The translations under genes were made by a program, and so were the position numbers. This document shows, in pieces, positions 1-9,917 of a stretch of DNA of 64,000 bases. Below the pieces are notes generated by a model, which saw only the letters and a program-made list of their open reading frames with translations, searched no databases and was not told the origin of the DNA. Source of the DNA: Methanosarcina sp. UBA289 (GTDB taxonomy: Archaea; Halobacteriota; Methanosarcinia; Methanosarcinales; Methanosarcinaceae); assembly GCA_002496565.1 (NCBI GenBank), contig DAKJ01000016.1:104328-168327 (forward strand). The letters run 5' to 3'. Numbering within the stretch: the first letter of the stretch is position 1; every line of letters begins with the position of its first letter.

Positions 1-418
1 TCGACATTCGGGATTACAAGAAGGAATTAAAGAAAAGTAAAAGCTTAAACGAAAATGAGAACTGGAAAATAAAAAGAGTTAAAGAGTAGAAATAAGAGCT
101 CAAGAATGAGAGAATAAGAATTCAAGAATAGAAATAAAAGTTTAAGATTGAATACAGGCGTGTTTGGGGGTGATATGATGATAGTTGAGAAAGCAACCCA
201 AACACGCCTCTCATCATTCTTTTCTGCACTCGCCTATCAGCTTATATTTTGTTTTGACAGCACTTAAGATTATCGAAATTAATTTTATAAAACAGTTTTT
301 TGGCTATTTTTGAGACTACCTTTCACAAAATATCGACTGCTAATATTTCTACTGTCTGGATTACTTTCAATACACTCAAGATAATCTTATTAAACAGAAA
401 CCCTTATTTGAAGAGTTC
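1..418. other. Noncoding A-rich region with a large inverted repeat
   Basis: No gene is visible. Bases about 40-150 are purine-rich, degenerate short repeats built around aagaata / aataaaag words. A perfect 13-bp inverted repeat (listed separately) follows, and then an AT-rich leader to the first gene. Confidence 0.6.
156..216. other. 13-bp perfect inverted repeat with possible pseudoknot
   Basis: AGGCGTGTTTGGG at 156-168 is the exact reverse complement of CCCAAACACGCCT at 197-209, with a 28-nt loop. TGATGA in the loop (176-181) can also pair with TCATCA just 3' of the stem (211-216), which is the geometry of an H-type pseudoknot. A pyrimidine-rich run follows. It could be a terminator for a gene to the left of the window, a small RNA, or a protein-binding palindrome. 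The stem is seen directly; the role is inference. Confidence 0.5.
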
Positions 419-1369
419 ATGGAGCCACATCACGTAAAAGCAAATATCCAGGTAATTGCCGCATCCGTCATATACGGATTTTCAGGAATTTTTTTCATGT
501 ATATAAAGAACATGTCCGCAGGAGCTGTTGTGTTTTACCAGCTTCTTTTTGGGCTTCTTGCACTTGCAGGTTATCTGGCAGTTACCGGAAAACTATCAGG
601 AATCAGGCTCCGGGGAAAAAGAAAAACCCTGATGCTGCTTGGGGCCCTCAATGCAGGCGCAATGGTCTCTTATTACATGGCTGTGAGCTTTACTAATGTC
701 TCAATATCCGTACTTCTGCTTTATACTGCTCCTTTTTACGTTTTGCTGCTCGCTCCTATCTTCCTGAAGGAGAAACATAACAAAAAGAGCCTTCTTGCCC
801 TGATTCTCTCTCTTGCGGGTGTAGTAATTGTGATCGGCCCTGAAAACCTTGTTTCTGGATCGGGAATTGAGCCAGGATATCTTGCTGGAGTGCTTATGGG
901 CCTTTTTTCAGGCCTTTTTTACGCCTGTGTTACTATCACTTCTCGTTATCTCAGGAACGAGTATTCAGGTTTAGAACAACTTTTTATCTCAACCTTCGTA
1001 ACGCTTGTATTATTACTTCCTTTTGTAAAACAGGCCTCAGTAACTGCCCTTGTTGAGAACCTGCCTGTTCTCCTCTTTCTAGGGGTAACAATCACTTCAG
1101 TGGGTTCGATTCTTTACTTTACAGGGCTTTTGCACGTCAAAGCCCAGAATGCAAGCATACTTTCCCTGCTTGAACCTGTAAGTACGATTTTTTTCGCTTA
1201 CCTACTCTTAAAAGACCCTATATCCGCTGAAACCCTGCTTGGCTGTGTCCTTATTCTTTCCAGCTCTCTCCTGGCAAGCCTGGAGGAGGAAAGCAAAACC
1301 GAAAACGAACCTGTTTTCAGGGAAAAACTGCCTGCAGGTCCTGAGCTTGCTGAATGCTGGGAAAAGTAA
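419..1369 (+). CDS. DMT-superfamily (EamA) transporter
   Basis: A 316-residue membrane protein with about ten hydrophobic segments arranged as two EamA halves (roughly residues 8-140 and 152-290), the normal size and layout of a drug/metabolite transporter family permease. Such proteins export or exchange small metabolites such as amino acids; the substrate cannot be read from the sequence. The last 30 residues are a hydrophilic, acidic cytoplasmic tail. The ATG at 419 has only a weak purine-rich stretch upstream. It stands alone, followed by about 500 bases of noncoding DNA before the helicase gene, so it is probably a single transcription unit. Confidence 0.85.
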   Translation: MEPHHVKANIQVIAASVIYGFSGIFFMYIKNMSAGAVVFYQLLFGLLALAGYLAVTGKLSGIRLRGKRKTLMLLGALNAGAMVSYYMAVSFTNVSISVLLLYTAPFYVLLLAPIFLKEKHNKKSLLALILSLAGVVIVIGPENLVSGSGIEPGYLAGVLMGLFSGLFYACVTITSRYLRNEYSGLEQLFISTFVTLVLLLPFVKQASVTALVENLPVLLFLGVTITSVGSILYFTGLLHVKAQNASILSLLEPVSTIFFAYLLLKDPISAETLLGCVLILSSSLLASLEEESKTENEPVFREKLPAGPELAECWEK

Positions 1370-1863
1370 TTTGAATAGATCGAGTCCAGTAAGCTTTTTT
1401 TGAAAAAGCTTGCTCGAAAATCCCCAAGCAGTGGGGTGGTCAACCGACGTAAAGGTTGCGTTTGAGCTTGAGAGCCTTATCTCCAACTCCTAGCGACGGC
1501 GTAACCGGCGCAAAGCAAACCTTTTGAGAATAGGCATGACCTAAAACCTCTAGTAGTGGTATAATAAACTGACTAGATGTTTGCACTCAAGAGGGCTGAA
1601 GTATAACGAAAATACGAATAATCGTAATTTTTAGAAAAGCTCTAATAGTAGGGAAATAGTTCTCAGATATAACAAAGAAAATATTCTCAAATGTATTATT
1701 CTTAAGTATATTATTCTTAAAGAGCTCCTCGCAATCCGGATTTTATTTTTTTCTAATTATAGCTCTGTTTCCGGGCAAACAGGATAAAATTTATTAGTAC
1801 ATGTTTTATTCTATTAATCTTAAATATATTTAACTGATTGTTTCAAAAGGGCCTGGTATTCTT
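1370..1863. other. Noncoding region with hairpins and promoter-like AT tract
   Basis: No gene is visible. A palindromic element lies at 1391-1411, followed by GC-richer DNA (about 1430-1530) in which CAACC/GGTTG and CCGG-type short stems can form. The region ends in an AT-rich tract with a TATA-like cttaaatatattt around 1830, suitable as the promoter of the helicase gene. Confidence 0.5.
1391..1411. repeat. Hairpin element, AAGC-T(n)-TTG-A(n)-GCTT type (copy 1)
   Basis: AAGCTTTTT (1391-1399) pairs exactly with AAAAAGCTT (1403-1411) around a 3-nt loop. Related elements occur at 18718-18742, 22170-22191 and 49313-49335, each in intergenic DNA. Copy 1 sits just after the stop of the DMT transporter, so it may help terminate that transcript. 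Confidence 0.5.
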
Positions 1864-4800
1864 ATGGTAGACGTAGTTAAGGAATTGGAAGCCCTGAGGC
1901 AGAATTTACTTGATCTGTCCCTTAGAAATAACCTTCTCAATTACCGCCCTTCTCAGAAAAGGACTATCTCGATCACAGGCCGGAAGCCGGAGGAAATTTA
2001 CGAGCTCTTTGTTCTCCAGGAAAAATCAATGAGGTTCAGGGCAACAGCCCAGTTAAGAAAAGGCAGGAAAACTGGAAATGGGGAGGAAGGCGAAGCTTCG
2101 GAAAAGGAAAACCGACTTTTGAAAACAATAGGAAAAATCCTGGTCTCCGAAGACAAACCCCAGCCTTCCCGCTCCGAGCAGTTCCTAGAAACTCAGAATG
2201 ACAGCGAGACCCTTAATAAAAAGCTCTTTTATGTCTTTAATCAGGCAAACTCCATATTTGAAGAACAGGGATATCCTGTGCTTTACCTTGCTCTTGGCTT
2301 TCTACAGTGGAGTGATAACCGATCGGCTGTAAAAAATCTGAAAGCACCCCTTCTCCTTATTCCTGTCGAACTTAAACGCATAGGAAAAGGCAGGATTTTC
2401 AGCATCCAGTGGACAGGAGACGAGATTTTTACCTCGATTACCCTTCAGGCTAAAATGAAAGAATTCGGGATTGTGCTTCCCGAATATGAAATGCCTGAGG
2501 AAGCTGCAGGAATTGAAGAATATTTCAGGGCTGTATCCAGAGAAATTCATGGGAAGAAGGACTGGAAGCTTTTACCTGAGATCTGCCTTGACCTTTTTAA
2601 CTTCAAAAAATTTGTCATGTATAAGGATCTTGACCCTGCAACCTGGCCTGAAGACATGTCTCCTGCAGACCATCCCCTGGTCCAGAAAGTCTTTAACCCT
2701 GAAGGCCCTCAATGTGAGGTTTCCGGTTTCCTGGAAGAAGAGGTTGACCTGAAACTTTCAGCAAAAGATACTTACCAGATAATGGATGCCGACTCTTCCC
2801 AGATCGCAGTCATTGAAGATGTGAAAGCCGGAAAAAACCTTGTTGTTGAGGGCCCGCCTGGAACTGGCAAGTCCCAGACGATTGCAAATACTATTGCGGA
2901 ACTTATTGCTCAGGGAAAAAGCGTACTTTTTGTGAGCGAAAAAATGGCTGCTCTTCAGGTTGTAAAAAGCAGGCTGGATTCGGCAGGCCTGGGAGAGCTC
3001 TGCCTGGAAATCCACAGCAACCAGACCCGCAGAAAAGCCGTGCTTGAAGAACTGCAAAAAACCCTGAATCGCGAAGCACCTGCGCCTATACGCCCTGACA
3101 GGGATATCAATGAACTCGAAAAACTAAAACATGAGCTAAATCAGTATGCCCTGTCCCTTGGGGAACCTGCTGGAAAACTCTACCCAAGCCTCTATACCCT
3201 TTACGGTATAAGGGAAAATACAAGGGCTTATTTTGAATCAAAAGGCCTGAAAATGCCTGCTTACAAATTTCAGGAGCCTGAAACCTGGGACCCTGAAGCC
3301 TGGACCGATGCAGTGGCTGTTCTGGAAAAACTTGGTCAGATCCTTCCTTTTCTTGGGGCGGTCCGAAAAAATCCCTGGTACGGCTGCGATCCAGGGCTTG
3401 TACTTCCTTCGGACTTAGGGGAAATCGAATCCCTTACAGATGAATGCGCTACGGCTTTTGATTACCTGGAAAGCGCCATAAAAAATCTTAATGACCTTTC
3501 TGCAACCTCAAAGCCCGCAACTCCTGAGGGAATTACAACCGTAATCAATGTCGCAAAATTTCTTGGGAACTCAAAACACCTGCCTGAAAAAATGCTTCAG
3601 AATTCTGAATGGGAATCTGAAAACTCAAAAACCGAATCCGATGCTCTGGTTTCAAAACTCAGACGATACATCGAGCTCAAAACTTTTGCGGAAAAAACTT
3701 TTCGCCCTGTGGTTTTTGACCTTGATACCACTAAATTTGAGGATCTTTCCAACAATTTCCTTAAATTTTTAAACCCTAAATACAGGAAGCTCAAAAAGGA
3801 GATTTCAGCCTGCTATATCTCACGAGTGCCTTTAAGGAACAGTAAGATCCTGCTTGACCTTGCCTACCTTTCCGAATATAAAGCCCTCAGACTGGAACTT
3901 GAAAGTTCGGGCGCAAAAGGCAAAAAGTACTTTGGGGATTACTGGAAAGACTTGGAAAGCGATCCTTCCCTGCTTGAAGAGTGCAGCCAACAGATAATAC
4001 TCTTCCGAAAATACCTGAAAGAGGGCACTCTTACAGAAAGGAGTTTCAGGCTTATAGGATCTGGAATTGACGGCCCGATCCTCGAATCCGCTATCAGCCG
4101 TGTACTGGCGGCAAAGCAAGAATTTCTGGAGTCGCTTGAGAAAGTTGGGGCTCGCATAGGTGCAGATTTTGGGAAAATGTTCGCAAACGGCCTGGAAGCT
4201 GCAAAGCTAAATTCGTTAAAAGCCCGTGTAATCAACTGGAAAAACGAGACTTCATCCCTGGTATTATGGAGCCAGTATCTCGGATACAGGCAAGCCTGTC
4301 TGGAAACAAAGGCAGCCCCAATAATGGAAGACCTTGAATCTGGAAAAATCGCGGTTTGTGACGCGATCCCTGCTTTTGAAGGCAACTATGCTGAGATTCT
4401 CCTGAATCGTACCTTCAGGGAGAGGCCTGCACTTTCAACTTTCATCCGGGAACTCCATGAAGGCAAGATTGAAAAGTTCAGGGAACTTGACAAAAAGGTC
4501 CTGATGGAAAACAGGAACAGGATCACATGTTCGGCTTATGAGGAAACCCCTAAATTGGCTTCAGGCGCGTCAAGAGCCTCAGAAGTGGGCATTCTGCTTA
4601 ACGAATTCAACAGAAAAAGAGGGCATATGCCGATCCGTACCCTAATGAAGAAAGCAGGCGGGCTGATCCAGAAAATCAAGCCCTGTTTCCTGATGAGCCC
4701 GCTTTCTATTGCCCAGTACCTTGATCCAAGAAGCACCCGTTTTGATGTTATTATTTTTGACGAAGCTAGCCAGGTCAGACCCGAGGATGCAGTTGGCGCT

Positions 4801-7521
4801 CTCCTTCGCGGAAATCAGGTAGTAGTAATGGGGGACTCCAAGCAGCTTCCTCCTACTGATTTCTTCGATAGCGTACTCGACTCTCCGGAGAGAGAGCCCG
4901 ATTATTCCGTTACTGCAGGAGATATGGAAAGTATCCTGAATGTGTGCAAACACAGTTTTCCGGTAAAGACTCTGCGCTGGCACTACAGGAGCAGGCACGA
5001 GTCCCTAATTGCAATCTCAAACCAGGAATTTTATGATAATCGCCTCTATTTTTATCCCTCCCCCATGCAAAAAGACGAAAAACTCGGGCTGAAATTCGTG
5101 CATCTTCCGGAAGCGGTTTATGAAAGGGGAAAAAGTGGAGCCAATCGAGTAGAAGCAAGAGCCGTTGCAAGGACAGTTCTCGAACACTTCAGCAGGTATC
5201 CCGATAAAAGCCTTGGGGTCGGGACTTTTAATATTAAACAGCAGGAAGCTATCCAGGAAGAAATCGAGGCTCTGCTTAAAGTAAATCCGGTTTTTGACCT
5301 CAATTTTGGGAACGGAAAAGGTGAGCACTTTTTTGTTAAAAATCTAGAGACTATCCAAGGCGATGAGAGGGATGTTATACTGCTGAGTGTAGGTTTCGGC
5401 TTTGACGGCAACCGAAAACTCTCCCTTAACTTCGGTCCTCTAAATCGCGAGGGAGGGGAAAGACGCCTGAATGTTCTCATTACGCGAGCCCGGGAAAAAT
5501 GTGTCGTTTTTGCAAATTTTACCTCAAGAGACTTAAATCTGGAGGAAAATACACCATTCGGGCTTCGGGCCCTCAAAGTCTTCCTTGAATTTGCAGAGAC
5601 TGGCAGGCTTCCCTTTCCTGTAAACAGCAGAGGGGCCGTTGATTCGCCTTTTGAAGAGGCGATCTCCGATTTCCTGGCAGAAAACGGCTGTGAAGTCCAC
5701 AGGCAGATCGGCTGTGCCGGATACAGGCTTGATCTTGCAGTTCCCAATCCCGCTCATCCAGGACAATATATTCTTGGAATCGAGTGTGATGGAGCAAGCT
5801 ATTATTCCCTGCATGTTGCAAGAGACCGTGATCGACTGCGTCAGCAGGTACTCAAAGGACTTGGCTGGAAAATCTACCGGGTCTGGTCGACGGATTGGTA
5901 CCTGCATCCAAAAGAGAGCAGGGAAAAGTTACTTGAAGCTGTGAAGGAGGCTGTAAAGCAGGCAAAAGTTAAAGCAAAATCTGAAATCGAGCTCGAGGTT
6001 CCGAAGATTAACAAACCTTCTGCCTGGGCTGAACCCGTAAATAAAAGTCCTTCAGGACAGTTTTCTAATTCCCCTGCTAATTCGGGTTTATTCACAGTTC
6101 CTGTTTTGCCTGCAGTGAGTGTGGCGAGTGAAGGAGGAGATGAACTTGAAACTCGATTTTATAACAGATCCCCCCTTCCGGAAACTTTTGAAACTGAAAT
6201 TCTTCCAGAGACCTCCTTTGAAGCCGAAGCTGAAGAGTCCTATTCAGGCTCATTTTTTAAACTAGAAGAAGGACTTACAGATCCTTCAAGCATGGATTTC
6301 CTGCCAGAAATGGATACAAGAGCCAGATCGATGGCTTTAGTTGCTGACGAAAACTCCCGCAAGAAGCCTGTAAGAAGGTCAAAAAAATCAAAAGTCCTTA
6401 AATTCAGCGTAGATCCCCGTTCTAATAAAGGCGAAACCGAACTCATACCTGAGCCAGAGCCTGAGAAAGTTAGTTTTTTCCAGGCTTATCCTGAGATTGA
6501 TTTCAGTGCAGGCCCTGAAAAGAAAAAAAAGCGCAAGCGAATTAATGAGTTTGAATATATCTACGGTTCAGGTGGCTATTTCGAATCCGAGTCTGAATCC
6601 GAGGAAGACAACTATGCAGACGAAGGCGACAGTTATACAGGTATATGGGATTCGGAAACTCAAATCGAGACCGAAGCCGAACCTGTAATTAAGCCTGACA
6701 CAAAACAGAGAGCTCAGGTTCAGCTAATTGAGCCCACTCTCGAAGATACATCTAAGGCTGAAACTAGAACCCCTAAGAGACCTCTTTCAACCCCAGTTGA
6801 AAAAATAAGGAAATTTCCTAAGGGATCCGATACTGAAAGCTCCTTAAAATTCAGAGCATATAACACCGGATCAAGAAATGTTGAAACACCAGACATTCCG
6901 CAAAAAAAATCTGATCCAGAAATTCCACGAAAAGAGCCTGAAAATCTGTCCGGAAAGACCGATTCTTTCGAGACTGCCGTACCTCTTTACCAGGCCTGCC
7001 TTTCCTCAGGACTTCCGCAATCAAGCGATCTTTCGGAGGTTTCAGATAAGCAGCTTGAGGAGGCAATTATACGGATCATCGCAGTTGAAGGCCCCATTCA
7101 TGTGCAACTCCTTTTACAGCGAATGAAATTACATGCAGGAATTCCCCGAATGCTCTGGAAAATCAAGCAGAAGATAATTGATATTGCAGTTCTTGCCGAA
7201 AGTTCCGAAAAAATCCGGGTCAAAGGAGAATTCTACTGGCCAGTTTCGGAACCTACCTGTCTCCTGCGCAGGCATGATGGAGACGCTTCTGCAAAAATTG
7301 AGTGGATCTGTGATGAGGAAATAAAAGAAGCTATTCGTTTTGTCCTGAACAGCCAGTATTCAACCCCTCTTGAAGATCTTATTGTCCAAACCTCAAGAGT
7401 ACTCGGGATAAAAAGTACACGCAAAAATACCTGGGAAAGAATTGAAAAACTTATACAGGCAGGAATAGAGAATAAGGAACTGACTCTCCTGCCTAATGAA
7501 ATGATTTATTTTGTTGAGTGA
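1864..7521 (+). CDS. Giant SF1 helicase-nuclease (DUF4011 / REase / DUF3320)
   Basis: An 1,885-residue multidomain protein. The N-terminal DUF4011-type motif LLDLSLRNNLLN is at residues ~17-28. A split superfamily-1 helicase core follows: Walker A GPPGTGKSQT near residue 330, then a ~550-residue helical insertion, Walker B FDEASQ near 965, motif III GDSKQLPP near 985, and C-terminal motifs TIQGDERDV (~1162) and LNVLITRAR (~1205). Residues ~1260-1360 form a Vsr/MTES_1575-like restriction-nuclease domain (RLDLAV, GIECDG, IYRVWSTDW). About 370 acidic, low-complexity residues lead to a C-terminal DUF3320-like domain (~1735-1885). The start at 1864 is in frame with the DUF4011 motif. It is monocistronic. 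Similar helicase-nuclease singletons are often found in mobile or defence islands; a role against foreign DNA is inference, and DNA repair is the main alternative. Confidence 0.85.
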   Translation: MVDVVKELEALRQNLLDLSLRNNLLNYRPSQKRTISITGRKPEEIYELFVLQEKSMRFRATAQLRKGRKTGNGEEGEASEKENRLLKTIGKILVSEDKPQPSRSEQFLETQNDSETLNKKLFYVFNQANSIFEEQGYPVLYLALGFLQWSDNRSAVKNLKAPLLLIPVELKRIGKGRIFSIQWTGDEIFTSITLQAKMKEFGIVLPEYEMPEEAAGIEEYFRAVSREIHGKKDWKLLPEICLDLFNFKKFVMYKDLDPATWPEDMSPADHPLVQKVFNPEGPQCEVSGFLEEEVDLKLSAKDTYQIMDADSSQIAVIEDVKAGKNLVVEGPPGTGKSQTIANTIAELIAQGKSVLFVSEKMAALQVVKSRLDSAGLGELCLEIHSNQTRRKAVLEELQKTLNREAPAPIRPDRDINELEKLKHELNQYALSLGEPAGKLYPSLYTLYGIRENTRAYFESKGLKMPAYKFQEPETWDPEAWTDAVAVLEKLGQILPFLGAVRKNPWYGCDPGLVLPSDLGEIESLTDECATAFDYLESAIKNLNDLSATSKPATPEGITTVINVAKFLGNSKHLPEKMLQNSEWESENSKTESDALVSKLRRYIELKTFAEKTFRPVVFDLDTTKFEDLSNNFLKFLNPKYRKLKKEISACYISRVPLRNSKILLDLAYLSEYKALRLELESSGAKGKKYFGDYWKDLESDPSLLEECSQQIILFRKYLKEGTLTERSFRLIGSGIDGPILESAISRVLAAKQEFLESLEKVGARIGADFGKMFANGLEAAKLNSLKARVINWKNETSSLVLWSQYLGYRQACLETKAAPIMEDLESGKIAVCDAIPAFEGNYAEILLNRTFRERPALSTFIRELHEGKIEKFRELDKKVLMENRNRITCSAYEETPKLASGASRASEVGILLNEFNRKRGHMPIRTLMKKAGGLIQKIKPCFLMSPLSIAQYLDPRSTRFDVIIFDEASQVRPEDAVGALLRGNQVVVMGDSKQLPPTDFFDSVLDSPEREPDYSVTAGDMESILNVCKHSFPVKTLRWHYRSRHESLIAISNQEFYDNRLYFYPSPMQKDEKLGLKFVHLPEAVYERGKSGANRVEARAVARTVLEHFSRYPDKSLGVGTFNIKQQEAIQEEIEALLKVNPVFDLNFGNGKGEHFFVKNLETIQGDERDVILLSVGFGFDGNRKLSLNFGPLNREGGERRLNVLITRAREKCVVFANFTSRDLNLEENTPFGLRALKVFLEFAETGRLPFPVNSRGAVDSPFEEAISDFLAENGCEVHRQIGCAGYRLDLAVPNPAHPGQYILGIECDGASYYSLHVARDRDRLRQQVLKGLGWKIYRVWSTDWYLHPKESREKLLEAVKEAVKQAKVKAKSEIELEVPKINKPSAWAEPVNKSPSGQFSNSPANSGLFTVPVLPAVSVASEGGDELETRFYNRSPLPETFETEILPETSFEAEAEESYSGSFFKLEEGLTDPSSMDFLPEMDTRARSMALVADENSRKKPVRRSKKSKVLKFSVDPRSNKGETELIPEPEPEKVSFFQAYPEIDFSAGPEKKKKRKRINEFEYIYGSGGYFESESESEEDNYADEGDSYTGIWDSETQIETEAEPVIKPDTKQRAQVQLIEPTLEDTSKAETRTPKRPLSTPVEKIRKFPKGSDTESSLKFRAYNTGSRNVETPDIPQKKSDPEIPRKEPENLSGKTDSFETAVPLYQACLSSGLPQSSDLSEVSDKQLEEAIIRIIAVEGPIHVQLLLQRMKLHAGIPRMLWKIKQKIIDIAVLAESSEKIRVKGEFYWPVSEPTCLLRRHDGDASAKIEWICDEEIKEAIRFVLNSQYSTPLEDLIVQTSRVLGIKSTRKNTWERIEKLIQAGIENKELTLLPNEMIYFVE

Positions 7522-8046
7522 GAGAGGTTTTTCAGAAAATAGGATTTTCTAAAAGCTATTTTTTCGTAAAAATCTTATTCCTTATTTTTAGTTTCTATGT
7601 TATTTTCTTGTTATTTTCTTGTTATTCTCTATTTAGACTTGCTATTTTTGATTTTTCATTGTTAAATCCTAATTTTTATATAAGAGTAATTTTATTGTTT
7701 TGTAGATAAATTCGTGGAGAAGTTTTTGCTGAAAATTGAAGCTTGTGATCCCCGCCAGTAAGCTTTATTTAGGTTTATTTTGTAGAACAAAAAATCCGAG
7801 AGAAATAAAGAATTAATTTGAAGCTCACAGAAATTAGTTTTGTAAAAACTTCTATGTGGCTAAAAATATTGCTTAAAAATATTATGTAAAGAGCTTTGTT
7901 TCAATTTGCTGTCAATTTCAGTCAAATCTTCCTCTATTATTGAAACAGGGTCTAAATTAGACTTGATGAGTATAAACTTGGTTTCAGAACTTCCGTAAAT
8001 CGTAATTTTACAGATAAGCTGAAGCACTGTTTAGGAGAAAACGGTA
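7522..8046. other. Noncoding AT-rich intergenic region
   Basis: No gene is supported. A short direct repeat (ttattttcttg, twice in tandem near 7600-7625) follows the helicase stop and its T-richness would suit archaeal termination. The rest is AT-rich leader for the glycosyltransferase, ending in an aggagaa-type ribosome binding site at about 8033. Confidence 0.5.
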
Positions 8047-8988
8047 ATGTCCAATAAACTGGATCTCTCAATCGTAATCCCAGTTTGTGATGAAGGAGAA
8101 AATGTAGAGGAATTATATGATGAATTGCATAGAGTTCTCTCCCGGCTGGGGAAAAAATATGAGATCATTTTCGTAGATGACGGATCTATAGATGATACTT
8201 TTAAGAAATTACAGGCAATCAAAGATAGCACAGTCAAGCTTATGAGGTTCCAGAGGAACTATGGAAAGGCTGCGGCGCTCTCATGCGGGTTCAGGAAATC
8301 AAAAGGAAATATTGTTATTACTATGGACGGCGATCTGCAGGATGATCCCAAAGAAATACCAAGATTTCTTGAGAAACTAGAAGAATATGACGTGGTTTCA
8401 GGCTGGAAGAGTAAAAGACAGGACCCTGTTTCAAAGACTATTCCCTCAAAATTCTTCAATGCGTTGACCCGGTTTATCACAGGAGTCAAAATTCATGACT
8501 TTAACTGTGGATTCAAAGGTTATAGAAATTATGTTGTAAAGAATATAAAATTATATGGAGAATTCCATCGCTATATTCCAGCTCTAGCTCACTGGAAAGG
8601 ATATACTGTTGGAGAAATCGAAGTTGAACACCATCCCAGAGTTCATGGAGTATCTAAATATGGGGTTGAAAGGCTTTTTAAAGGCTTTCTGGATTTGATT
8701 ACAGTCACATTTTTGAATATATACAAGAAAAGACCTCTTCACATCTTTGGAGGTATAGGCTTCTTACTGATATTCTCAGCAATAGTCATAAGCCTGCACC
8801 AGGTCTCTCTCTGGATCAAAGGCATCAGGATAGGAGACAGGCCTCTGCTAATGTTGAGCATATTACTCATGGTAATTGGAGTTCAGTTTATTTCCATTGG
8901 TCTGATAGGAGAACTGATCACAAACTCCAGAAATAACGACGATTATATTATAAAGTACGATAGCTATGAACTGGAAAACGATAGGTAA
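8047..8988 (+). CDS. GT2 family polyprenyl-phosphate glycosyltransferase
   Basis: A 313-residue enzyme. The N-terminal ~230 residues are a GT-A family 2 transferase: SIVIPVCDEGEN at the nucleotide-binding start, FVDDGS, the metal-binding region TMDGDLQDDP, and an FNCGFKGY segment typical of the DPM1/GtrB group. Two hydrophobic helices follow (about 233-255 and 268-290). This architecture transfers a sugar from a nucleotide donor to a polyprenyl (dolichyl) phosphate carrier at the inner face of the membrane. The SD-like aggagaaaac precedes the ATG. Its end overlaps the next gene by 23 bases, so the two are translationally coupled. The sugar is unknown. Confidence 0.85.
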   Translation: MSNKLDLSIVIPVCDEGENVEELYDELHRVLSRLGKKYEIIFVDDGSIDDTFKKLQAIKDSTVKLMRFQRNYGKAAALSCGFRKSKGNIVITMDGDLQDDPKEIPRFLEKLEEYDVVSGWKSKRQDPVSKTIPSKFFNALTRFITGVKIHDFNCGFKGYRNYVVKNIKLYGEFHRYIPALAHWKGYTVGEIEVEHHPRVHGVSKYGVERLFKGFLDLITVTFLNIYKKRPLHIFGGIGFLLIFSAIVISLHQVSLWIKGIRIGDRPLLMLSILLMVIGVQFISIGLIGELITNSRNNDDYIIKYDSYELENDR

Positions 8989-9859
8989 GGCTGCAGTCAG
9001 TTTGGGGCTAATGCTTTACCTTATAGCCAAACTTGACCTAAGAGCGATCTACGAGACCTTTACCCAAATGGATCTGACATTGCTTTCTCTCTCATTACCT
9101 TTTATTGCTCTGATGTACCTGATAAAAGCAAGAAAATGGCAGGCTTTGCTTGATTGTATAAATGTTCAAATCCCAGTAAGACGATCACTTGAAATAATCT
9201 TAATAGGTAATTTTTATGGAGCTCTTACTCCAGGCAGAGCAGGAGAAGTTTCAAGAGCTTTTTATTTAGATGCTGAGAGATCCAAAAGCATACCAACCGT
9301 AATAATGGACAGAATTATAGATATGATCTGTCTTCTGGTCTTGAGTGTACTATCTATAGCTTTCTTCTTTAATGATCGAAATTTAATTTATCTAATGACG
9401 CCTATGATAATGATTTTTATCGCTGGCATATTCGTTATCACAAATGAAAAGATAGTAACTTTTATTATTGGGATATTTTCAAAAAAAGATGAATTCAAAG
9501 AAAATTATATTAGAACGATAAGAGAAATCACTGGAAACAAAAAAGCTATTTTTTCTGTTTCTGCACTAACTCTTGAATATTACATATTAAATTTATTTGT
9601 ATATTGGATTGTCATAAAATCCTTAAATCCCGCATTAAACAGTTTACTTACCTTTTCTCTTCCAATAGTAGTAGTTCTGGGCAATTTTCCAATTTCTATA
9701 TCAGGATTTGGAGTTCGAGAATTTGTAAGCGTTACAATATTCAAACTATTAAATGAAAGTTCTACATATGGGTTCTCCTGCTCTATAGTTCTATATTTCC
9801 TGACTACATTACTACCAGCAGTGTTTGGATTCATGCTCACTTTAAGAAAAAAACCTTGA
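8966..9859 (+). CDS. LPG-synthase-type membrane protein (UPF0104 / flippase-like)
   Basis: A 297-residue integral membrane protein with about eight hydrophobic helices and the family signatures GNFYGALTPGRAGE (about 76-89) and SISGFGVRE (about 246-254). It belongs to the lysylphosphatidylglycerol synthase transmembrane family, whose archaeal members usually sit beside glycosyltransferases. It overlaps the GT2 gene by 23 bases. By context it probably handles a lipid-linked sugar, for instance as a flippase or accessory, rather than aminoacylating lipids: the soluble aminoacyl-transferase half of MprF is absent. Family assignment is firm; substrate and direction are inferred. Confidence 0.8.
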   Translation: MNWKTIGKAAVSLGLMLYLIAKLDLRAIYETFTQMDLTLLSLSLPFIALMYLIKARKWQALLDCINVQIPVRRSLEIILIGNFYGALTPGRAGEVSRAFYLDAERSKSIPTVIMDRIIDMICLLVLSVLSIAFFFNDRNLIYLMTPMIMIFIAGIFVITNEKIVTFIIGIFSKKDEFKENYIRTIREITGNKKAIFSVSALTLEYYILNLFVYWIVIKSLNPALNSLLTFSLPIVVVLGNFPISISGFGVREFVSVTIFKLLNESSTYGFSCSIVLYFLTTLLPAVFGFMLTLRKKP

Positions 9860-9917
9860 AATTTCGAGGATTTAGGTAGAATTTATAAAAAGGGATCTGG
9901 CTATTCAGGGAGCATAT

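Noticed and set aside
5118..5747. A 209-codon minus-strand frame within the helicase-nuclease gene
   Set aside because: It lies wholly inside conserved helicase and nuclease motifs of the plus strand and is Ser/Pro-rich without a domain.
7518..7709. A small hydrophobic frame after the helicase gene
   Set aside because: It overlaps the helicase stop, is formed by T-rich repeats (ttattttcttg) and is just Phe/Leu-rich sequence, so probably noncoding.
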